A stretch of DNA of 64,000 nucleotides, taken from contig NZ_JARNTX010000002.1 of NCBI RefSeq assembly GCF_029433095.1, forward strand, positions 682,001-746,000. The letters are read 5' to 3'. Below, one piece after another: positions 34,571 to 42,240 of this stretch. Source of the stretch: Hymenobacter sp. YC55 (GTDB lineage: Bacteria; Bacteroidota; Bacteroidia; Cytophagales; Hymenobacteraceae). Both the position numbers and the translations under genes were made by a program. The first letter of the stretch is position 1. Each line of letters starts with the position of its first letter. The notes beneath the pieces were generated by a model. It made no database searches. It was not told the DNA's origin and saw nothing but the letters and a program-made list of their open reading frames with translations.

Positions 34571-35551
34571 TTAGACTTCCACTTTCGCGCGGTTGTATTT
34601 GCTGCGGTATTGCATGGGCGAAAGGCCCGTGATACGCTTGAACGTTACGCGGAAGGCTTTGGGGTCGGTGTAGCCCACGTTGTACATCACCTCATTCACG
34701 TTCTCGCGCGACGATTCCAGGCTGTTTTTAGCAGCCTCAATTTTCACCCGCTGAATGTATTCGACCACCGAGTTGGCGGTGGCTTTCTTGAAGCGCCGCT
34801 CCAGGTTGCGCCGCCCTAAGGCCAGCATATCGGCTAGCTGGTCGATGGTTATCTTTTCCTGGTAGTTGTCCTCGATGTAGGTCTGCGCCTTTTTCACTAG
34901 GTCGTCGCCGTGCTCTTTCTGGCCCTGAAACACAATAAAGGCCGACTGGCTGACCCGCTCGATATCGATCTGGAAAACCTTAGCGCACAGGACTGCCATT
35001 TCCCGGCCCGCGTACTTCTCAATCAGATACAGCACCAGATTGAGGTAGGAGAAAGCTCCGCCGCTAGAATAAATGCCGTGCTCGTCGGTGATAAGCTTGT
35101 TTTCAACGAGCTCCACATCCGGAAACATGCGCCGAAAATCTGCTACGGCGGCCCAGTGAGTGGTGCACTGCCGGCCCTTGATGAGGCCAGTGGACGCCAG
35201 CAGAAACGCGCCCAAGCACAAGCTAGCTACTTCCGCGCCCTGTTTGTACTGGCTGATAATCCAGGGAATAAACTCTTTGTTGACTTCTAGCGCCTGCCCC
35301 AAGTCGCCGTCGAGGGCCGGAATAACCACCAAGTCGGTTTTGGTGATATCGGCGGTTAGGGTGGCCGTGCTGATGGTGTACATGCCGCCGCACACGGGCG
35401 TTTCAACTGCCAGGCCAACTAGCTGAACCTCAAACAAGGGCTGCTTGCCCATGCGCTTGAGCAAGGCATTTACCTCCGTGAACACTAAGCGTGGGCCTTC
35501 GATGCTGCCCAATACAGCTCCCTTAGGAACCAGAATAGAGATGCGCTTCAT
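34571..35551 (-). CDS. GlxA-type transcription regulator (DJ-1/PfpI + AraC HTH)
   Basis: A 326-residue regulator. Residues 1-190 form a DJ-1/PfpI-like domain starting MKRISILVPKGAVLGSIEG, with the nucleophile-elbow-like SLCLGAFLLASTGLIKG (Cys in the usual place). Residues about 215-320 form an AraC/XylS double helix-turn-helix (TIDQLADMLALGRRNLERRFKKAT and GYTDPKAFRVTFKRITGLSPMQYR). GlxA/FtrA-type proteins usually sense a small metabolite and activate neighbouring enzymes; the divergent VOC and RibD-like genes to the right are possible targets (inference). Confidence 0.92.
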   Translation of the reverse strand: MKRISILVPKGAVLGSIEGPRLVFTEVNALLKRMGKQPLFEVQLVGLAVETPVCGGMYTISTATLTADITKTDLVVIPALDGDLGQALEVNKEFIPWIISQYKQGAEVASLCLGAFLLASTGLIKGRQCTTHWAAVADFRRMFPDVELVENKLITDEHGIYSSGGAFSYLNLVLYLIEKYAGREMAVLCAKVFQIDIERVSQSAFIVFQGQKEHGDDLVKKAQTYIEDNYQEKITIDQLADMLALGRRNLERRFKKATANSVVEYIQRVKIEAAKNSLESSRENVNEVMYNVGYTDPKAFRVTFKRITGLSPMQYRSKYNRAKVEV

Positions 35552-35735
35552 GGTGGGCTAAAGCTAGGATGATGAAGTGTCGTAATCAACCCGCAGATAG
35601 TCGCATTTGCCCCCGGCGGGCGGGGCTAGGCTTTGCTAATTTTGTTGGAGACGGGGCCGGGTTAACGGCTGGTCAAGCTAAGAAGATTAGTTGATATTCC
35701 GACCACACTTTCCTTTTACTACTTCATCCTTTTCC

Positions 35736-36161
35736 ATGAAAACGCCTCAACTAACCCCTTACCTCATCTTCAAAGACAATTGCCGCGCAGCCATGCAGTT
35801 TTATCAGCAATGCCTTGGCGGCCAGCTGGATATCCAGACGTTTACCGGTACGCCTGCCGCCGAACACGTGCCCGCCGATGCGCAAGATGGAGTGTTGCAC
35901 GCCCGCTTGGAAAATGAAAATATAGTGTTGTTTGGCTCTGATGCCGGTTCTCAGCCAGTCATGGAAGGCAACAACGTGGCCTTGAGCTTGAACTGTGGCA
36001 GCGACGAGGAAATCGAAAGCTACTATGCCAGGCTAACCGAAGGCGGCAACGTGACGATGCCGCTAGCCGACACGTTCTGGAGCGCCAAGTTTGCCATGTT
36101 CACCGACCAGTTCGGCATAAGCTGGATGCTCAACTACGACAAAAACGAGGCGGGGCAGTAA
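35736..36161 (+). CDS. VOC/glyoxalase-fold protein (PhnB-like)
   Basis: A 141-residue vicinal-oxygen-chelate fold protein from the ATG at 35736 (MKTPQLTPYLIFKDNC). PhnB-like features: ITPYL-type start, CRAAMQFYQQCLGG, ARLENENIVLFGSD, and the C-terminal MFTDQFGISWMLNYD. Members of this group are of mixed or unknown function. Divergent from the GlxA-type regulator and followed by the RibD-like gene on the same strand. Confidence 0.87.
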   Translation: MKTPQLTPYLIFKDNCRAAMQFYQQCLGGQLDIQTFTGTPAAEHVPADAQDGVLHARLENENIVLFGSDAGSQPVMEGNNVALSLNCGSDEEIESYYARLTEGGNVTMPLADTFWSAKFAMFTDQFGISWMLNYDKNEAGQ

Positions 36162-36239
36162 CGTAATAGCCACTAAAGCAAAGCAATAGGCTGTGCTGCG
36201 CCCGCCTACTGTACCACTAGTATTCTTACGCATCAACTT

Positions 36240-36800
36240 ATGAGAAAAGTAATTGCAGCCATCTACTTGTCGCTCGACGGCGTGATGGAAAACCCCGCTT
36301 GGACGGTGCCTTATTGGGACGAAGACCTCGCCAAGCTTCAGCGCAACCTCAATTTCTCTAGCGACGCCCTGCTGCTAGGCCGCGTCACCTACGAGGGATT
36401 TGCCTCTGCCTGGCCGGGTATGAAAGACGAGGATGGCTTTGCCGACCGCATGAACAGCCTTCCCAAGTACGTAGCTTCCCGAACCCTGCAAACCGCGGAG
36501 TGGAATGCCAGCATCCTGCCAGGCGACGTGGCGCAGGAAGTGGCACAACTCAAGCAGCAGCCCGGTGCAAACATCTTGCTCTATGGCAGCGCCGAGTTGG
36601 TGCGCTACCTGCTGCAGCACAACCTCATCGACGAGTATCAGCTTATGGTGCATCCGGTGGTAGTGGGCAGTGGCAAGAAGCTTTTCGAGGAAGGCAGCCA
36701 AGCCAACATGCAGTTGCTCGGCACCCAAACCACCAGCACAGGTGTCATGGTCCTTACGTATCAGTTGGCGCCCGCGGAGGCAGACAGCCAAGGAGAATAG
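36240..36800 (+). CDS. Dihydrofolate reductase-family (RibD C-terminal-like) protein
   Basis: A 186-residue protein of the YyaP/YwjB group: MRKVIAAIYLSLDGVMENPAW, LLLGRVTYEGFASAWPG, KYVASRTL, and NILLYGSAELVRYLLQHNLIDEYQLMVHPVVVGSGKKLF. The DHFR/RibD fold binds NADPH; true folate or flavin-precursor reduction has not been shown for this group. Probably co-transcribed with the VOC gene 78 bases upstream. A terminator lies at 36934. Confidence 0.88.
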   Translation: MRKVIAAIYLSLDGVMENPAWTVPYWDEDLAKLQRNLNFSSDALLLGRVTYEGFASAWPGMKDEDGFADRMNSLPKYVASRTLQTAEWNASILPGDVAQEVAQLKQQPGANILLYGSAELVRYLLQHNLIDEYQLMVHPVVVGSGKKLFEEGSQANMQLLGTQTTSTGVMVLTYQLAPAEADSQGE

Positions 36801-36933
36801 CGGGTTTTGCTTAGTGCGAATGGCAGGGCCTTCAGCTAGAAGTTATTCGCACTTCACTTTTGCCTAAGGGGTTGAGGGCTAATCAGGTAGTGTGTTGCCA
36901 GGTGCTGAAATTGGTGGTTTCTGCACCTAATGT

Positions 36934-36967
36934 AAAAAAGGTCGCTCCAACTTGGAGCGACCTTTTT
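36934..36967. terminator. Bidirectional intrinsic terminator
   Basis: 16-base arms of AAAAAGGTCGCTCCAA around a minimal loop, T5 at both ends; between the convergent RibD-like and fasciclin genes. Confidence 0.88.
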
Positions 36968-36993
36968 GTGTGGAAGCTAGGATGGGCTGCCGC

Positions 36994-37548
36994 TTACTTG
37001 GCAGGCATCAATACGGTGTCAATGGAGTGCACCACGCCGTTGGTGGTTTTGATGTCGGGTTGGGTGACAGTAGCAGTGCCGCCTTTGGCATCTTTGATGG
37101 TTACCGTACCACCCTGCACGCCCACCGTCAACGACTCGCCTTGTACAGTTTTAAGTACCTGGCCGTCTTTCAGATCGGCTGCCATAACGTTGCCGGATAC
37201 TACGTGGTAGCTCAGGATTTTGGCGAGCTGCTTTTTGCTGGCCGGTTTCAGCAGCGTGGCCATCGTTTCGGCGGGTATTTTCTCGAAGGCGGCGTTGTCG
37301 GGGGCGAATACGGTGTACGGGCCGGCGCCTTTTGCTTGCTCTGCCAAGCCAGCAGCTTGCAAGGCTTTCAGGAGCGTGGTGTGATTGGGCGACAAGGCGG
37401 CGCTACCAGCCAAGTCTTTGCCGGTAGAGGCACCCGAAGCTGATGTGCCTGCCGTCGCTGAAGCGGCGGTTTGGGCCGTAGCGAGTTGGGCACCGCCCAA
37501 GGACACAACGCAACCTAATAGAAGCGAAAAGAAAGTTTGCTTTTTCAT
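36994..37548 (-). CDS. Exported fasciclin-domain protein
   Basis: A 184-residue protein from the ATG at 37548 with signal peptide (MKKQTFFSLLLGCVVSLGGAQLATAQ). An Ala/Ser/Thr-rich linker precedes a single fasciclin (FAS1) domain (about 55-184): LLKALQAAGLAEQAKGAGPYTVFAPDNAAFEKIP (H1-type region), LLKPASKKQLAKILSYHVVSG, and NGVVHSIDTVLMP (H2-type). FAS1 domains mediate adhesion or surface binding; in Bacteroidota they are often surface or periplasmic proteins of unknown partner. Confidence 0.92.
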   Translation of the reverse strand: MKKQTFFSLLLGCVVSLGGAQLATAQTAASATAGTSASGASTGKDLAGSAALSPNHTTLLKALQAAGLAEQAKGAGPYTVFAPDNAAFEKIPAETMATLLKPASKKQLAKILSYHVVSGNVMAADLKDGQVLKTVQGESLTVGVQGGTVTIKDAKGGTATVTQPDIKTTNGVVHSIDTVLMPAK

Positions 37549-37786
37549 GTAAGTAGGGATGGGGTGAAACATAGCGCGTGTTCGAAACACACCCAACCTA
37601 AACAGTAGACTATCAGAAGGTTCTACGATTGCCATAATGTTGTTGGCCTCGGCTACCCTTTTAATCTTATATTAATTTGATAGCACGCCTAGAATCCGAG
37701 TCGAAAGAAGGTGTTGAATAACAGATAGAACTAGGGAAATGCAGCGCAGCTTACTTGCAGAGGCCTTACGGAAGCATCCTATTTGG

Positions 37787-38773
37787 CTACACGAACCAGA
37801 CCCCGGCAGTTGGCAGTGAAACGCGCACCTCATTGCCGGGCTCGAAACCAGTTTCACTGGTCTTTATAGTTACACTGGTACCCAACAAGTCCACGTCCAG
37901 CTCAGAGTAACTGCCGTAGAAACGAACTGCTTGCACGGAACCAGTTTGGCCACCCGTTGCGGCGTTTAATTGAAAGGCTTCCGGCCGGACTAGTAGCTGC
38001 TTGCTTTTGGGCTTACCCTTGCTGTTTGCCAATTTGGCGAAGGCCGTTACCGACGTCCCAGTTATCAGGTTGTAGTCGCCGAAAAGGGAGGCCGTGTACT
38101 CGTCGACGGGCTGGCGGTAAATCTGCTCGGGGGAACCTTGCTGGACAAGCTGGCCGCCTTTGAGCACCAAAATCGTATCGGCCCACGACAACGTATCGGT
38201 GGGGTCGTGCGAAATCAGCAGGCAAGTAATGCCGAGCTGGTTGCCGATGTCTTCGATTACCGATTTCAGGATGTGCTTGTGCACCCGGTCGAGGTTGGAG
38301 AAAGGCTCGTCGAGGAGCAGCAATTTGGGGGAGGTCAGCAGCAGCCGGGCCAGGGCTATGCGCTGCCGTTCGCCACCCGAGAGTTGGTTGGTTTGGCGCC
38401 CCGCTAAGTGACTGATGCGGCATACGTCATACAGCGTGTTGGCGTCTTCCACCCGAAACGTATTGGCGTAGCGCAAGACTTGCTCGACCCGCAAAAACTT
38501 CGGCAGCTCGAAATGCTGCGACAAATACGCAATGCCCGGATGCCCTGGTACCAGCTTCTCGACGGGGCCCCGCACCCGCTCGCCAATGAAGCGAACCTCA
38601 CCGGCGGTGGGCTGAATCAGACCGGCTATGATTTGCAGAAGGGTGCTTTTGCCGGCTCCGGTTTCCCCGGCAATGGCTAGTTTCTGGAACTGCTGCTGCG
38701 TGAAGCTGACTTCCTGTAAGGCGACGTTTCCTTTCTCTTGCAATGAAACATTCGATACGCTTAACCAACTCAT
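37787..38773 (-). CDS. Orphan ABC transporter ATP-binding protein (PotA/FbpC type)
   Basis: A 328-residue ABC ATPase from the ATG at 38773 (MSWLSVSNVSLQEKGN). Walker A GETGAGKST, Q-loop YLSQHFELP, signature LSGGERQRIALARLLL, Walker B LLLLDEPFSNLD, H-loop LISHD. Beyond residue 240 a TOBE-like domain (LLVRPEAFQLN, GSVQAVRFYGSYSELDV) places it in the PotA/FbpC/ModC importer group for polyamines, iron or oxyanions. No permease or binding-protein gene is nearby, so its membrane partner must be encoded elsewhere. Confidence 0.9.
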   Translation of the reverse strand: MSWLSVSNVSLQEKGNVALQEVSFTQQQFQKLAIAGETGAGKSTLLQIIAGLIQPTAGEVRFIGERVRGPVEKLVPGHPGIAYLSQHFELPKFLRVEQVLRYANTFRVEDANTLYDVCRISHLAGRQTNQLSGGERQRIALARLLLTSPKLLLLDEPFSNLDRVHKHILKSVIEDIGNQLGITCLLISHDPTDTLSWADTILVLKGGQLVQQGSPEQIYRQPVDEYTASLFGDYNLITGTSVTAFAKLANSKGKPKSKQLLVRPEAFQLNAATGGQTGSVQAVRFYGSYSELDVDLLGTSVTIKTSETGFEPGNEVRVSLPTAGVWFV

Positions 38774-38966
38774 GCGGGTAGAAGAAAGCCTGTAGACAAA
38801 AATGAATAACCGCAAGTAGTCTGGATTGTGGAAGCCCAAATGCCAGGGCCCGACAAGAATCCGTGGAGGCATCGGGTAAAATCAAGCCTAGCTTGCGTAT
38901 GCGCGGGACAGCAAGCTAGGCATAAGGCTCGGAACACAGCCAGTGGCGCCGGTAGGCATATCAACT

Positions 38967-38997
38967 AAAAGCCCCGCTCAGTGTCTGAGCGGGGCTT
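38967..38997 (-). terminator. Intrinsic terminator of the DUF4136 gene
   Basis: 13-bp perfect stem AAGCCCCGCTCAG with loop TGT, A/T run on the minus strand. Confidence 0.82.
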
Positions 38998-39018
38998 CTA
39001 CTTACCTTTTCCGAGGCG

Positions 39019-39624
39019 TTAGTTTTTCTCTCCTACCGGAAATTTCTCTAGAATCTCCTTGGCAGCTCGGGCGAATTCGGGGCCTATTTTAGCAGGGTTG
39101 CTAATAGGGTCGGCCATTGAGCCGCGCCACACCATGTTGTGGGTGCGGGCATCAACGAAGTCTAGAATAAGGGTGCCTTCGTTGTAGGTTTGGGTGCTGT
39201 AGCCAGTGTTGTAGAAAGGGGAAGTGTAGAAATAGCCGTAGTTGATGGGCAAATACCGGCCCCGATACGCCATGGAATAAGGATAGGCATAGCCTGGCGT
39301 TGGTGGGTTCGGAATCGTCCGCTCGGCTTCCTCGATGTAGAGGTGATACGTCACGTAGAAATCTGGGCGCCCCCGGCCCTGCACCTGCTGAATACCGCGC
39401 TTGGTTAGCTCCGATTTAATAGCACTCTGGATAGTTTCGTCGTTGAGGCTGCTTTGGTAGATCGGGTTCTGGGAATTAGCTGATTTCACCTCGGTTTTAG
39501 CGAAGTCGTAAGTGCGGTAGCGACTGAAATCGACGCCCGGTTTTTGTTGGACCGTGACGCCCGACGAACAGGCGCTCAGCAGCCCAAGTAGCAGCAAAAG
39601 GGCTGCGTGCAAAGTTGTTTTCAT
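39019..39624 (-). CDS. DUF4136 lipoprotein
   Basis: A 201-residue lipoprotein from the ATG at 39624 (MKTTLHAALLLLLGLLSAC, lipobox LSAC). The mature part has the DUF4136 pattern: VDFSRYRTYDFAKTE, ETIQSAIKSELTKRGIQQV, RPDFYVTYHLYIEEAE, and TLILDFVDARTHNMVWRGSM. A Tyr/Gly/Pro-rich insert (YAYPYSMAYRGRYLPINYGYF) interrupts the middle. The family is common in Bacteroidota and Proteobacteria with unknown function. Divergent from another lipoprotein gene. Confidence 0.9.
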   Translation of the reverse strand: MKTTLHAALLLLLGLLSACSSGVTVQQKPGVDFSRYRTYDFAKTEVKSANSQNPIYQSSLNDETIQSAIKSELTKRGIQQVQGRGRPDFYVTYHLYIEEAERTIPNPPTPGYAYPYSMAYRGRYLPINYGYFYTSPFYNTGYSTQTYNEGTLILDFVDARTHNMVWRGSMADPISNPAKIGPEFARAAKEILEKFPVGEKN

Positions 39625-39960
39625 AGTGGTTGTGGAGTGTGGCATGAGGAGTGAATTCTTAGGCTATACCTGCTGAAGAGGGTAGAAGTTATAGCCGAGT
39701 TCAGGTTGTATCCTTCCGAGAAAACACTAAGGATGAGCTTGTAGTCAATGGGTCATGTCGAGCTTCGCTCTGCTGCATACTGCGGCGGCATCGGGCGTTG
39801 GCGCGCTTTTACCCGCCGAATTAGGTGGCACCGGTTTGCTGAAGCGCCACGGCAAATCGACAATAAACGCAGCCGTTGAACACACGCCAAGAGCTTGGTA
39901 TTTTTGTTGCTAGTTGGGGCTTCATACAACCTATTGTAGCACCTCATTCTCTTTGAGCAG
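39625..39960. other. Intergenic region between divergent lipoprotein genes
   Basis: About 340 bases, no supported open frame. A TTTG lies 5 bases before the ATG of the gene at 39961, matching the box-to-start spacing seen at other leaderless-looking genes, but the TA half of the box is poor. Confidence 0.4.
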
Positions 39961-40671
39961 ATGATACGTTTTCTGCTGATTTTCCTCGTCGGGCTGCTGG
40001 CCTCTTGCGCTCCTGCGCGCTCCACCGTCCAAACCCTCAACGACGTGGCGTTGGCTACGCACCGCACCGTTGCCATTCTGCCTTTTGAAGTAGAGCAGGA
40101 CCGGATCCGTCTGAGTGATATTCGCTATGCTGGCACCGACACGACCGTGGCCACCCAGCAGCGCATGAAGCAGGAGTGGACCGTCCGGCAACAACAGGAA
40201 AGTCGCCAGATGGCCTTTCAACTACAAGAGCTGCTCTATACCCAGTTGCAGGCGCAAAAGCCGGCTCGCGGCTATACGGTGCAGTTTCAGGATGTGCGCG
40301 AAACCAACCGCCTGTTGCAGCAAGCCGGCATCACCTACGAGAACTTTCCCGATCATACCCTGAAGGAGGTGGAGCAGGCGCTAGGTGTCGATGCAGTGTT
40401 ATCGGGGCAAACCGTGCTTTACCAGCCCCTCCCCAATGTGCTAGGGCTGGCGGCGCGCCTGATGCTCAACGAGCCCCTCATCGGCAACCAGCAGTCGGTT
40501 ATTCCGGTCAGTCAAGCCACCACCAGCCTAATGCTCTACGACTGCCGGGCCAACCAGCTAGCGTGGCGCCTCGACTTTGAGGGTACCGGCAACGCCGCCT
40601 TAAAGCCAGACCGCCTAACTCAAAGCTTAGTGCGCGCCGCGGTGCCTAATTTTCCGTACTGTCGCAAGTAG
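39961..40671 (+). CDS. Hypothetical lipoprotein, CsgG/GNA1162-like
   Basis: A 236-residue lipoprotein (MIRFLLIFLVGLLASC, lipobox LASC). THRTVAILPFEVEQD, MAFQLQELLYTQLQ and LKEVEQALGVDAVLSGQTVLYQ give a CsgG-like/GNA1162-like alpha-beta pattern as seen in outer-membrane assembly lipoproteins; TTSLMLYDCRANQLAWRLDFEGTG follows. Relationship to that group is by pattern only. Divergent from the DUF4136 lipoprotein, which has similar wording in its last strands (both end on a '...W R' strand), so the two may act together at the outer membrane (inference). Confidence 0.72.
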   Translation: MIRFLLIFLVGLLASCAPARSTVQTLNDVALATHRTVAILPFEVEQDRIRLSDIRYAGTDTTVATQQRMKQEWTVRQQQESRQMAFQLQELLYTQLQAQKPARGYTVQFQDVRETNRLLQQAGITYENFPDHTLKEVEQALGVDAVLSGQTVLYQPLPNVLGLAARLMLNEPLIGNQQSVIPVSQATTSLMLYDCRANQLAWRLDFEGTGNAALKPDRLTQSLVRAAVPNFPYCRK

Positions 40672-40728
40672 GCTGTTGTACAGCAAGTGCGTCTGATTCA
40701 ACATTTGATTATAAAGATGTTGCCAAAT

Positions 40729-40763
40729 AAAAAACTCGCCTCTAAGCAAGGCGAGATTTTTAT
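40729..40763. terminator. Bidirectional intrinsic terminator
   Basis: CTCGCCT/AGGCGAG stem with 7-base loop and flanking A-run and T-run (AAATAAAAA / TTTTTATTT). Confidence 0.82.
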
Positions 40764-40812
40764 TTGGTATGCCTGACAACTGACAAAGTAGATGTTGTGG
40801 AGAATGGCTTTG

Positions 40813-41262
40813 TTAGCGCAGTTGCAGGCCGTCGATAGTGCCATCCACGGTTAGACCATCTGGGAAAACACACGAGAAGGTACCCGAAACCATGTTTGTT
40901 TTAGGGTCGCGTTTGGTGGTGCCGGTAGCCTGCGTGGCGTTGGTAATCGTATTTATCCGGGCCGAAACTACGTCTGTTATATCGGCGCCGGTTGTCGTGC
41001 GCGACGTTTGAGAGAAAGACAAGGAAATAATAGGCCCGCTCTGAAGCTTGCCACTAACATCGAAAGATGCCTGCGTACCTCGATATTGGGTTGCTCCAAT
41101 CTGCACTTCTCCTAGCGTGTAAGGCGGCGCCCCTCCCTCACTCACCATAATAGCCGTGGAGTAGTTGGGTATTACGCTTGAACCCGACTCAGAATCGTCG
41201 TCTTTGCAGCCAACGAAGAGTACAGATGCGGACAGGATAAGTGCAGTGGAGAGTAGTTTCAT
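40813..41262 (-). CDS. Small lipoprotein
   Basis: A 149-residue exported lipoprotein from the ATG at 41262 (MKLLSTALILSASVLFVGC, lipobox FVGC) followed by an acidic KDDDSESGSS linker. The remainder is predicted beta-rich (GTQASFDVSGKLQSGPIISLSF, MVSGTFSCVFPDGLTVDGTI), resembling DUF6252-like lipocalin-type Bacteroidota lipoproteins, but I cannot assign it firmly. Divergent from the HAD phosphatase gene. Confidence 0.7.
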   Translation of the reverse strand: MKLLSTALILSASVLFVGCKDDDSESGSSVIPNYSTAIMVSEGGAPPYTLGEVQIGATQYRGTQASFDVSGKLQSGPIISLSFSQTSRTTTGADITDVVSARINTITNATQATGTTKRDPKTNMVSGTFSCVFPDGLTVDGTIDGLQLR

Positions 41263-41403
41263 AAAGGGCAAAGTAACTAAAAGCTGTGTACGATAGTGGT
41301 GACAAGAACGACTAGCAGCCGGCTGTACTGTACAACGTATCGTAAGCTTCTGCTGGCATACGTAGACAAATCTTGCCTATCATTGCTTGTAAACTTTGTA
41401 TCC

Positions 41404-42027
41404 ATGGCTGATTCTCCCCAGATTACCACTATCGTCTTCGACCTTGGCGGCGTGCTCATCGATTGGAACCCGCGCTACCTGTACCGCAAGCTGTTCACCG
41501 ACGAGCAGGAAATGAACACGTTTCTCGAAACTGTCACCACTCCCGACTGGAACGAGGAGCAAGACGCCGGCCGCAGCCTGGCCGATGCTACTGCGTTTCT
41601 GGTAGCCAAGCATCCCGAGCACCGCGAGATGATCGAGCACTTCTACGGCCGCTGGTCGGAAATGCTTGGTGGCGCCATCCAAGGCACAGTCGACATCCTG
41701 ACCGAGCTGCGGGCGAGTGGCCGGTACCGCTTGTATGCCCTCACCAACTGGTCGGCCGAAACTTTCCCCATTGCGCTAGAGCAGTTCGAGTTTTTGCATT
41801 GGTTTGAAGGCATAGTGGTATCGGGCACCGAAAAGTCGCGCAAGCCCTTCCCCGATTTCTACCACCTCTTGCTGACTCGCTACGCCATCGACCCCCAGCA
41901 AGCTGTGTTCATCGACGACAACGAGCGCAACATTCTGGCCGCGCAAGCCGTGGGGCTGCACACCGTGCACTTTCACTCGCCCGAGCAGCTGCGCACCGAA
42001 CTCCAGACCTACCAAGTGCTGCCGTAG
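41404..42027 (+). CDS. HAD-superfamily phosphatase (YihX-like)
   Basis: A 207-residue HAD-IA hydrolase from the ATG at 41404 (MADSPQITTIVFDLGGVL). The nucleophile is Asp13 in VFDLGGVLIDWNPRYLYRKLF; the second position of the usual DxD is Gly, as in YihX-like enzymes. Motif II Thr/Asn in YALTNWS, motif III Lys in EKSRKPFPDFY, motif IV in VFIDDNERNILAA. A helical cap lies between. E. coli YihX is a glucose-1-phosphate phosphatase; the substrate here is unknown. The frame extension to 41296 is not supported. Confidence 0.92.
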   Translation: MADSPQITTIVFDLGGVLIDWNPRYLYRKLFTDEQEMNTFLETVTTPDWNEEQDAGRSLADATAFLVAKHPEHREMIEHFYGRWSEMLGGAIQGTVDILTELRASGRYRLYALTNWSAETFPIALEQFEFLHWFEGIVVSGTEKSRKPFPDFYHLLLTRYAIDPQQAVFIDDNERNILAAQAVGLHTVHFHSPEQLRTELQTYQVLP

Positions 42028-42077
42028 CACACACAGACTTGCTTAACAGTGTTATGGGCTGCCAAGGCATCGTGTAA

Positions 42078-42177
42078 TGTAGAGACGCGACACTTCGCGT
42101 CTTGTCGTTGCTGACGTTGTTGGTACTGCCCATGGTTGGTTGTTCAACGACAAGACACGAAGTGTCGCGTCTCTACA
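42078..42177. repeat. REPIN-like element (inverted REP pair)
   Basis: Two 33-base arms (42078-42110 and 42145-42177) are inverted copies with one mismatch. The left arm begins T-GTAG then the hairpin AGACGCGACACTTCGCGTCT; the right arm ends with CTAC-A. The inner ends carry TCGTTG and CAACGA, the same motif as in the element at 8508. The total length (100 bases) is also close. It lies between the HAD gene and the plug-protein gene, the stop codons of both facing it. Confidence 0.8.
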
Positions 42178-42240
42178 TAAGCATCCACTCGCCAGCAAAT
42201 GAGCAGTGAGATTAGCTGACTACACAGCTAGCCTCACTGC

